This document shows, in pieces, positions 53,202 through 64,000 of a stretch of 64,000 bases of DNA. The notes under the pieces are model-generated. The model ran no database searches. It was not told where the DNA came from and saw only the letters and a list, made by a program, of their open reading frames with translations. The stretch spans positions 127,072 through 191,071 of the forward strand of contig NW_001798996.1 in assembly GCF_000165425.1 (NCBI RefSeq). Reading direction: 5' to 3'. The position numbers and the translations under genes are program-made. Numbering within the stretch: position 1 is the stretch's first letter; each line of letters starts with the position of its first letter. Source of the DNA: Paramecium tetraurelia. Its lineage: Eukaryota > Ciliophora > Oligohymenophorea > Peniculida > Parameciidae.

Positions 53202-55639
53202 TCAATTTCTCTTATACTGTTTTTTGTCATACAGATTATCAATTAATCTCTATGCCTCTTCGTACATTGATTATTATCTTCTTGGAGTGCATTCTCCACC
53301 CTTTCTCTTCGGAGAAGGCTGACGAATGCTTGGCAATTTTTTCTGCTATAGTCGTTCTGATTTGGTACCTTATCCAAAGATGTTATACATCTGCTTATAA
53401 TTCTCTAATTCATTATTAAAATATTTGATGATTTCTGTTGCTTTGATCAATTGAAATTGCAAATTCTCACTATGAGAAATCTAATTTTCTAAGTGCTTTT
53501 GCAATTCTATTTTCTTCTTAACCGCATCTTTAGGTTTCTCCAATTGCTTTAACAGAGTTTCGTTCTCTTATGAACTTTTTTAAATTTATTGCTTCATTTA
53601 CTTCACATTTTCTTTCATCCTCTCCTGCATTTCTGAAGCCTTCTCCTGTAGATCGGTTATATTCTTAGCCTGTATGTGATTTTGCTATTGAAGAGATGCA
53701 ATCTACTCCTTAAGTATAGTGATTTCCTCCTTCTATTAGATTTAAAATTCGTCTTGATCGCTTTGCAGAATCTAGAGACTAAATTGATGTTAATTTCTAG
53801 AACTGTTATCTAAAATAGTAGCAGCTATCTGATTCTTGTTGTTGGGTGAGAAATACTAACTTTCTTGTTGATGAGAATTGAGGGTTCTTTAATTTTCATT
53901 AATAATCAAGTATTCCAATAGGAACTCGTCAGTTTAGCAAGAGATATCCTATGTTTGAATGTCTTGGTTAAATTCTTATTATTGAACTTGATTATTGGAG
54001 AAGCTAATTTATATTTTGCTTCTTCTCCTAAGATTTGCATGATGAGTTGCATATGCTTAGGTGAAGTTTACGCTAGCGAATTTAGAATTAGGTGTTTCCT
54101 CACTTTACTTTACAGAAGGTCCTGTATTAACTTCCTTTGGAGTATAGACATCATTAATTTTCTTTTGGTAGTAGTATAGTTAATCTTCTCTGTGTTTAGA
54201 TCTTTGATTTCTTTTCTTTTTGAGTTTCTTTATTAGAGAGGCTTACTTTTTAGATTCTAGTATTTCATCCAACTCTAAAATTGGAACCTTGTCTGGATTC
54301 TACTTGATATTAGACATGGGAGAAATTTAAGTAGTTTATTAATCAGCATATTTTAGATTAAATTTAAAAGTATTTGGAGATAACTAACTGATATCATCAG
54401 GCCATAAGGAAGTTTATGTTTATAATTATTGATGTTCAAAATCTTATTATAATTATGTTTGAGTTGAGAAGTGATTTGTAGGATTGTTCAAGTAGAAGTT
54501 TTCTAGGGATTATTAGATTTTCTGTTCTGACAATTATTGCTCTTCATTAAGTACTATATTATTATTTTTCTTTAGATTTGCAATCATGGCTTATGTTTAA
54601 TGAAGATACAAAGATTGTTATTGCATTTCCACTCTTAATTAGTGGGTTTACTATTATTATTATTGTAATTGAATCTATTGATTCTTGATCAAGATAATCT
54701 ATTGTTCATTCTTCTGAATTTCTTATTCATATTTATTTCTTAATAGTTCTAACTCTTTATTGGCTCTAATGGATGCTTTATTTGCTTCTGAAATTCTGAA
54801 TTCACTGTCTTTAATCAATTTATCCATACGCTTTTCATAAGTGTTTCTCAATTCCCCCAAAGCAAATTCGTATTGATCCTATTTAATGGCCACTTGAGTG
54901 TGATGTTCCTCTTATTATTTTTGCATCATTTAGATGTGTTTGATTTTCATTTAAGCTTGCTTGTCTATTTCTTCATTGATTTGATTGGTAAGTTCTTCCA
55001 ACTTCTCATTGTAAGAGTCTACTAGTTCAAAGTGTGTATTTTAATTCTTCTTAACTTTTTTGTTTTCGTCTTCTATCAATTAATTTAACTAGAATATGGT
55101 TTGATCCTTTTGGCTGATCATCTCCTCCTAGCGAGTAACAGTATTTTATAGTTCTATTGATTGCTTTGAGACCTCTATTTTGATTTGTTCATAATGAGAA
55201 TTGCGTTCCTCATTTAAAATTAGTAACTGGTTAGTTTATTGTGCCAATATTTGTGTTTCTAGATTACTAATTAGAGTTTGAAATACATTTCCTTAGTGTT
55301 TCTTACATGGATTTCATATCCTCCTACAAAATAGATATCAACGTTGGGAAATCTGCTATTCTCTTCACCAGTTCTCTGCTCTCAGTTACCCTGATAATTT
55401 GCGATAGATTCTCTCTTTGTTGCTACATAACTACTGGACATTACCTCCAAATAAGTTTAGGTTGCTAGTATAGTATTTTTAAGTTCTATATTTTCATCCC
55501 TCAGTGGTTGTAGTTGCTAGATCACATGAACGATATTCTCCTCGGCCTTTTGATTGAACAACATACTTGGTTAAGTGAGCAGACTTTTGACATCATTGGA
55601 TGTCTTATCTCTTTTTTTATTGTTCTTCTCATTGTTCAT
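53202..55639 (-). CDS. Long coiled-coil protein (795 aa)
   Basis: Introns 55423-55444 (22 nt) and 55259-55286 (28 nt) near the 5' end, then one long exon. Residues about 100-420 are a continuous coiled-coil rich in Glu, Lys and Gln (ELEELTNQINEEIDKQ-type heptads). A disordered Ser/Gln-rich section follows, then a second coiled-coil (LQEKASEMQERMKENVKQ). Such proteins are common in basal bodies and cortical cytoskeleton; no specific family is recognised. Its start codon is 5 bp from that of the divergent GTPase gene. If the ATG for MLFNQKAEEN is used instead, the gap is larger. Confidence 0.8.
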
Positions 55640-55644
55640 TATTA
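55640..55644. promoter_or_regulatory. Five-base gap between divergent start codons
   Basis: The ATG of the coiled-coil gene (minus, 55637-55639) and the ATG of the Der-like GTPase (plus, 55645-55647) are separated by 5 bp. If both are used, each gene's promoter and leader must lie inside the other's coding region. Confidence 0.55.
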
Positions 55645-57596
55645 ATGTTTACAAAAATTTTATACAAATTTTCTTCAACTCCTCTACTTACGATTTCCTT
55701 GATAGGCAGATCTTCTGTTGGTAAATCCTCGCTCTTTAATAAATTGTAAACAGGAGAGAATGTGGCCATCACATCCAATCAAAAGAACATTACGAGGGAT
55801 AGAAAAGAAGTAAAATAATCAAAATATTATTTGAGGCTATATCTGAAATCTTCCCACTTCCCATTAGATTTGTTGATACCGCAGGAATTGAGAACGTAGC
55901 TCTCAAGAAGATTCTAAATCCATTACAATAGAAGATGCTCATGCAGACCATCAATGCAATTGAGTATTCTGACATCGCTTTATTTGTGGTGGATGCCAAA
56001 GCTGGTTTAACCAATATCGACCATCAAATTGCCAGGTGGCTAAAGAAAACACTCTAATTAACCAATCCTGATCCCAAATTAGTCAACGAATTGAAGGAAT
56101 TGGAAATCAGGACCAATCTCAAAAAAGCTATATTAGTAGCAAATAAATGCGAAAATGATTCCATCTTTGAGACTGACATTGATGCATAACTCAAAAGATT
56201 GGGACTTGGCAATCCCATTTATGTCTCTGCTGTCGATGGATCAGGATTCTAAGATCTACTTACTAAAATCTCTGAAAACATACCCCAAAATGCATATGAG
56301 GAACATTCCGAAAGGAAGCAGAAAAGGAAGGAAAAATACAAGGAAATTAAAGATAAATGTAGACAAGAAATGGAAGAAGTCATCAAACAATAAGAAATTG
56401 AGTTTGACATGAAAATTTGGGTATTACTTATTATTTTTATTTTTTACCATTAGGAAAGAGAATTTGATTAAGCCAATCCCAACCCTGAAGACAATAGCGA
56501 TCTTGATGATGAAAATATTGCTAATCCAATCTATACTAAATCCCCTATTCAAGAAAAACAAGGAGTCTCAAAGGAAAATCTGCAATTACGAAATCCCATC
56601 ATGCTTTCCATCATGGGCAGATAGAATGTTGGAAAGTCCAGTCTAGTCAATACCTTATTAGGAGGTATTCTCATTCTTCATTCTAGAGGACAGAGTCATT
56701 GCTGATCCAACTCCAGGAACTACTAGAGATCCTATATCCACATTCTGGGTTTACAAAGGTTAAAAGATCTAATTGGTTGACACTGCTGGAATCGAACCTA
56801 AGCCAAAGATTTAAACTGACTTGGACTTATAGATCATTGCAAAAACAAGATCCACTTTGAGATTTTCCAATGTTGTCGTTCTACTAATTGATTCATTAGG
56901 AGCATTCAGAGAAGTGGACCTAGAACTTGCCTAGGAGATTGTCAAACAAGGCAGAGGATTAATTATAGCTGTAAATAAATGGGATATGGTTGATAATGAT
57001 TACAAGGCCAAAATAGTTAAATACTTGAAGGGTTAATTGGAGAGGAATCTTGGAGAAGTCCCCAATTGCAAGTTGATCACAATAAGCGCTGAGAAGAAGA
57101 TTAACATCGATCTTTTGATGGATTAAGTTATTTAGGTTTATGACAAATGGAATACTAGAGTACTCTATTGTTTTCTATTAGGTTTCTACTGGTCTTTTGA
57201 ATGATTGGCTCAATAAATTCAAAAAGATTTAAAGTTTGCCTTCTGAGGATGGTGATAAATTAAAAATTAGATTCATTGCTTAAATCAAAGTGAGACCACC
57301 CACTTTTGCTTTGTTCATTAATTAAGGTTCTTTGTTCAAAAGTATCGATTGATCATTACACATTAGCTAGTTATTTAAAGTTTTTGAGGAAGAAGTTAAG
57401 TGAAGAGTTTGATATATCTGGAGTTCCCATAAGATTGGTCTTGAGAGATATAGCATATGCTAAGGAGAAGAAAACCTTAGAGAAGGACAATGAAATGACG
57501 GTGGCAGATTTGTTATTAAAAAGAAGGAGAATTGCTCGATTGGCTAAATAGAAATTAGAAAAACTTAAATAGAAATCTCAAGCAAATAGATAATGA
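55645..57596 (+). CDS. der: Der/EngA-type double GTPase, probably organellar (607 aa)
   Basis: Tandem GTPase domains as in bacterial EngA/Der, a large-subunit ribosome assembly factor. Domain 1: ISLIGRSSVGKSSLFNKL (G1), FVDTAGIE (G3), VANKCEND (G4). Domain 2: SIMGRQNVGKSSLVNTLL (G1), DPTPGTTRDP (G2), LVDTAGIEPKP (G3), AVNKWDMVD (G4), ISAEKK (G5). A KH-like C-terminal domain follows (VSTGLLNDWLNKF, KVRPPTFALFINQ, GVPIRLVLRD). The start MFTKILYKFSSTPLL resembles a mitochondrial presequence. Five introns: 55810-55835 (GAG), 56421-56453, 56665-56686, 57160-57181 and 57342-57366. The 33-nt intron is a multiple of three with no in-frame TGA. An insertion between the domains is longer than in bacteria. 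Confidence 0.9.
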
Positions 57597-57788
57597 TTGA
57601 ATTGAATTGTATTATATTTATATGATGAATATTATGATTTATAAAAAGTTAGAGAATTAATTAAATTGAAAATAGATAATAACAAGATCATAATTATTAT
57701 GATTATAAATAAATAGTAATTAAAAATATTAGGAAAAGTAGAATTATTTTATATGCAACTATTTTTTATATAATAACAGAATAGAAAT

Positions 57789-59335
<1,547 letters not shown>

Positions 59336-59486
59336 TTGTAAAATAATAATATTTATATACACAATTTTGGAATAATTCAGAAACTAAGGCCTTTTTATAA
59401 TAATCAAAAGATTTATGACATGAACCAATTATAATATAAATTTAAAAACGAGAAAATTATTGCGATTAATTTAATATATATATAAT

Positions 59487-62400
59487 TCAATCAATCTCAA
59501 TATTATCATCGAAAAGTTCACCCATTAATTCTTAAATACACAGTAAATCCTCTGGAATTAAATCAGATGCTACTTTATCCAAATAAAGTGCCTTCGTATC
59601 TGCATCCAATATCCTATACGAAATCCAATAGCTTTCTTTCAACTCCTTACCATTCAAAGCCTATATTTTATATACTTGTAATCTTACTTAATCAAGTTTG
59701 TAAATTATGCTTTGATAATACTCTCCCTCATTGGGATCACTCAAATTTATTCTACCCATTAACAACGATTATATGCTTCTCCAATTGTCCTTCAAATCAT
59801 TCAAATTCTTAATTGGGTCATTGGGATCAACATTTTTTGAAAATTTCTACCTTATAACACTGATTTCTTACCGAAAACTTCTCTTCCGAAAAAATATTAT
59901 TCTCCAAAGAGAAAGCAACAAAACGATCCAAGGACATGGCTTTCTCTCCACTTTCATTTGAAACTGTATCACATCTTTCCATGAATTGTGTTCTGATAAA
60001 CTTCTTGTTTGAAGTAGTCCCTTGATTAATTTCAAAATGCAAATATAATTTTTGAAACTCTTAAAACTCAATCATCCCATCCATATCCATATCAGCCGAA
60101 TAAAACACCTCTTCAAAGTGTGCTTAATGTATCAATTTGTGTTGATGATAACCCTTCAGCAATTTGCTTATAAAGAAATCAACATCCACACAGACCTTGC
60201 CCTTCCTCTCATAAGTATTCTAACGAATCTCCCTTATAATCTTATCCTTGATATCTGCTCCCAAACACTAATGCTGGATATCCAATGATGCTATAGCCTT
60301 ATCCAATTGAACCAACACTCCCTTCTCATTTACAATTGATGCCATATGAAGAGCTATTTCATTCTCATCCAGGATCTTCAAAGATTGGATATATATATCT
60401 AAATCTTCCAAAGTGAGGGGACTTAATAATTACAGAAATCTTTGATCAATTACATATACATTTACCTTCCGAATAAGTTTATCCTGAAATTCTCTCTATA
60501 AAAATAGACAGATTAATAGAAGTTGGTTAATTTTTATTCAGCCATACTTTTGAATCCATAAGTATTTACAAAGTACTCATAGCACATCTGATGTAGAGGA
60601 GTGTTTTTATTAGAGTATTACTTTATCTTATCAGAGTAAAATTGCGATATGAATTTTAAAATATTAATTCTCTGCATTTTAGGCATGGCTAACTTTGGGT
60701 TTTTAGCAAAACGCTCAGCCAAAAATGTAACCAAATATTTAGATCTCTAGAAATTGAGTTGACTTGTGGACTCAGCATTATTTCTGTTTTGAAATTCTTA
60801 TATGTTCAACAATTAAATTACTTGGGGCTTGTGTTTATGTGATGTTTCTTCTCTTTTGTTGTCTATCCGACTTTTTTTTGGAGTATGCTTCCAATTTAGA
60901 TGAAATTGACGATTCAACACTTGAAGCATCACTATTATCGAGTTCCTCATTCAGAAACTATCTTAATGTATCTGAAATCATCTTTACACCCTCATTGTTC
61001 AAAGTATTGGAAGTACTAATTGGAGTACTCTTCTTAGCAGATTTCAAACTGGATCTATTATTTCCATTACTTGGGATTAATTACTACATAAACATAATTG
61101 ACATTACATGATTTCCAGGTGACTTCGCCTAAACCTAAATCTGAGAAGATCTTCTATTGGATACAAAGCTACGTTACGATAAGACATCCTACACAAATAT
61201 GATTATATAAATACATCTTAAGCCATTGAAATGCTTTATTGAAATGAAATTTGAGATTACGAAATTTCACTCTCATTGTCAGATTCCTTCTGTTATTCAT
61301 CAGTATTTGTAATTTGAATGTTCCACTTCTTTTTAGGTGCATTACTTTCCTAAACTAACTCCCGTTGTGAAATAGTTCTATTAACTTAACCTTCAGGTTT
61401 GGGTTAATTTCTATTTGAGTACCCACTCATTTACTATCTTCCAGGAGATGAAACAACAAGGTTATTTTATGGAGAATTGGCTGATAAAAACTACTACGAT
61501 ATATCTACGGATGAAGGCAGTTAACTTTAGGATTGAGTGGAGGGTTATTTTTTCTGTATGAAAACACTCGATCTCTTCTCTTGTATCTTTTTTTTGATGA
61601 TATTTGTAAATTTCTGTGTTTTAGTCAACGAATTTATTAAATTGGTAGTCTTTTCAACTAGTTATTATTTTTTTTCTTTTATTTTATTGTATTTTCTTTC
61701 CAATTTTGAGTTTATCTTAAATAAATAATTGATATTTACATTCTCTTGTAATTCTAAATGAGCTTCCAATTCTATAATCTCATTTTTTGCAGATTCTAAA
61801 TTCTATTAGAGATTTTCATTTGTATTTTTCTAAATTATGTAAGATTATTATTACTAATGATTATAATTCGGTTGCATTTCTAAGATTTTCATCTTTTTAT
61901 GCACTATTAACGAGTAATAGACTAGTTCTATACTCCCTCTATTTCTAAACTGTTTATTTAATCTTAGATGAAATATCGCCTAGACTGAGAACAAAAGAAG
62001 ACATTTAGTTTAGATCAGGGCTATCCAATTGATCCCCTTCCATGAATTGTTTATAATTTTCCTAAACTTTGATAAATTAATCTTAGAATTGAATTAGTTA
62101 CTCCTCTTCATTTTTGATTTCCTCTTGTATTTCGTTGGGTAATTCAGTTTGTGTTTCCTTTTCCACTGCATTGCTCATACTAGAATCGGTTTGGACAATA
62201 TTGTGTCTGAAATCTGGTAAGAGGATCGATCTAAGATTAAGATTAAGAGAGAAGTATTACTTATACTCAGGGACACAGTTAAATACAAAGGTTTGAATGG
62301 ATTATTCTTTTTGTAGGTCCAGGATTGTAATTAGATCATTTGTGTCTGTGGCTTAGTTTTTGAGGATGTCTTCAATATTAGATATAGAGATATCTGAGTC

Positions 62401-63696
62401 GTTTTTTAAGTCATCCATCATTTATGCATCATTTTGGTTGTCGAAGGCTTGATGCATGTTGGGTTGTATCACTTTTATTGGTTGTGGAAATTGAAGGGGA
62501 GAATGATCACTGTTTTATGGAGATTATGATCTGTAATTGGTTTGGAATCGCTATTGAAAATCATGGAGATCTGTTTCATTATCTTGGATTTATTGCTTAA
62601 GATTTTCGATTTCACTTAGTAAGTACTTATTAGAGGTGGTGTAATCATTGAGTTGGAATTTGAGTTGTCTGACAGTGTTTTGCAGGTTTCTGTTGGTTTT
62701 CTTGAGATACTTGGCATTATCCTTTAATTTGATTAATTTTTCTTAAAGTTTTGATTATTCCTCTTTTTAATTTGAAATTATTAATTGAAAATTATCAATT
62801 TCCAATTGATATAATTAATGTGTTTTCATGATTTGTTTGAGATTTTATTTTTCAATTTCTTTTTTTTCATTAACAAGTTAATCAATAACAGAGGAGTTGA
62901 TTTCAACATATTGAGTCCAAATCTTTTCCAGTAGAACACTAAATAAGTTTACAAATTTACATCACCTCCTTTCAATACAATCAATACTGATTTGGCGTAT
63001 GAGTTCCTTCAAGCACAAGGTGAGAACGTTTTGCACTTCCTCATAGAAATCTAGCTGTTTTTGATCATTGTACTTATCTACAATCTATTGAACCATTAGA
63101 TCAACCCAAACAGCGAGTGATTTAATATCATGTCTACATAAATAATAAGGTTACTTTTGAGGAATACCTCGATGGAGTTTGTCTCTTGGGTTATGTTTAG
63201 ACAGGTTACTGCAGAATTTGCCCAATTGCAAAGGGGGTTCTTTTAATTCAGTGGGGATATGCACTTCAACAGTGGCTTGGATATAAATGAATTGAAATAC
63301 GCTCTCTGAGTGTTTTAGGTGAGAGATACAGTTCAGATAAACGAGTGGGATATTGATAGGGATCCACGCTTTTCAGTTGTCCATAGAAATCATTCCGAGG
63401 CTAGAATTTCATCTTGTCAATAATATCTAATTGATTTTGTGCTAGCAAGGGGGATCCGTAAAAAGTCTATGTATTTATCACTCAAATACTCCTTGAGATA
63501 AAGCCTTGTGCTTTTGAGAATATCTGTATGAGATATTTGAGTACTGTTACTAGTTCTTTAAGTTGGGGAGTGAATCTCTCTGTATTCTGGTGAGTCGTTC
63601 ATTGGATGAGTCAGATCTTTAAGTTGGACATCCTAGTTGGTTAGGCTGGATTGATTAAGTAGTTTTAAGTATGCGAAATTTGTACTATTCGCTCAT
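59487..63696 (-). CDS. Axonemal dynein light chain domain and EF-hand protein (about 1335 aa)
   Basis: Eight introns, 63467-63489, 63276-63300 (AAG), 62939-62965, 61830-61854, 61189-61214, 60797-60821 (AAG), 60440-60465 (AAG) and 59847-59871, join a frame from ATG 63694-63696 to TGA 59487. N-terminal third: TVEVHIPTELKEPPLQLGKF, then VLTLCLKELIRQISIDCIER and LLEKIWTQYV, matching the region of inner-arm dynein light chain p28 and AXDND1. Long coiled-coils and a disordered middle follow. The C-terminal 500 residues contain an EF-hand loop DMDMDGMIEF and further helical pairs. Splicing at 61189-61214 is what links the two halves; without it they would be separate genes. A ciliary role is likely. 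A further 27-nt in-frame intron near 59670-59700 is possible. Confidence 0.75.
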
Positions 63697-63729
63697 ATTG
63701 AATTTTGGATAAATTAAAAATATAAATTA

Positions 63730-64000
63730 TCATTACACTAGAATTGACGACTTCTTCTTAAGAATGTTGTTTTTCTTCCAAGCGATAAGAACACAAACGA
63801 ATGCTAGCATACCTGAAGAAAAGAGATATATTGTGAAATTAATAGAGGTTTCTTGTCTATTTAATTCAATCATATATGAAGTGTTGAGCATATTGGCTTG
63901 ATGCTTTACTAAATCGATATCCCTTCTAAACTTTTCAGCCCTATATGAAAGTTACTCATTAAGTAAGATTAATTATTGCAATTCTTCATATTTTATTTTT
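63730..64000 (-). CDS. C-terminus of a tail-anchored coiled-coil protein (partial)
   Basis: The last 90 residues of a gene entering from the right edge. A coiled-coil (LQQLILLNEQLSYRAEKFRR) is followed by a single hydrophobic span (FTIYLFSSGMLAFVCVLIAW) and a basic tail (KKNNILKKKSS). This is the layout of tail-anchored Golgi or ER membrane proteins. It ends 33 bp from the start of the next gene. The family is not determined because the rest is outside the window. Confidence 0.7.

Noticed and set aside
59827..60071. Separate short minus-strand ORFs at 59.8-60.1 kb
   Set aside because: They are exonic pieces or alternative frames of the EF-hand part of the large gene.
61044..61104. A gene boundary inside the dynein-domain/EF-hand gene (stop at 61044, start at 61104)
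   Set aside because: Removing the 26-nt intron at 61189-61214 gives one continuous frame through both halves, and the total spliced length is a multiple of three.

Overview
The window looks like macronuclear DNA of a ciliate, most likely a Paramecium species. The evidence is direct. It is very AT-rich. Nearly every convincing gene reads through TAA and TAG as glutamine and stops only at TGA. Genes are packed tens of bases apart and are interrupted by tiny introns of 19-33 nt, mostly starting GTA and ending TAG, AAG or occasionally GAG. A standard-code ORF scan therefore breaks every gene into short pieces; the coordinates here come from re-reading both strands with TGA as the only stop. For most multi-exon genes the spliced length was checked to be a multiple of three. 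No rRNA, tRNA, CRISPR array or transposon was recognised.

0-10 kb (plus strand): an unknown protein, a bZIP transcription factor, a small unknown gene, a degenerate stretch, the SUMO-conjugating enzyme UBC9, a small lipid-anchored protein with a PP1-docking motif, two tandem pseudokinases, a small zinc finger and alanine aminotransferase. 10-23 kb: a large tmcB-like PAS membrane protein (minus), a decayed gene, an unknown gene with a probable frameshift followed by an MIT-like module (minus), an unknown plus-strand gene, a seven-span membrane protein (plus) and an LRR/ankyrin protein (minus).

23-43 kb: RNA polymerase I second-largest subunit and the mRNA export factor RAE1 (both minus), a TLDc protein (plus), weakly coding sequence at 31-33 kb, a second tmcB-like membrane protein (minus), an RCC1-like protein whose 3' end contains a puzzling in-frame TGA (minus), and a RING-LRR protein (plus). 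43-64 kb: a tesmin/TSO1-type CXC DNA-binding protein, an unknown gene and a poly(A)-binding-like RRM protein (all minus), a VIT-VWA protein with an apparent 1-nt frameshift and an MGN-anchored protein (plus), a long coiled-coil protein (minus) whose start codon is 5 bp from that of a bacterial-type double GTPase (Der/EngA, plus), a Ser/Thr kinase (minus), a giant axonemal-dynein-light-chain-domain/EF-hand protein (minus), and the C-terminus of a tail-anchored coiled-coil protein.

The genes do not form one pathway. They are a typical mixture of housekeeping functions (SUMO, Pol I, mRNA export, organellar GTPase, amino-acid metabolism) and ciliate-expanded families (kinases, tmcB-like, VIT-VWA, TLDc). 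Points that deserve checking are the frequent AAG splice acceptors, the 5-bp divergent start pair, the nuclear Der GTPase with a putative targeting peptide, and several places where in-frame TGAs or 1-nt shifts interrupt otherwise good coding sequence.
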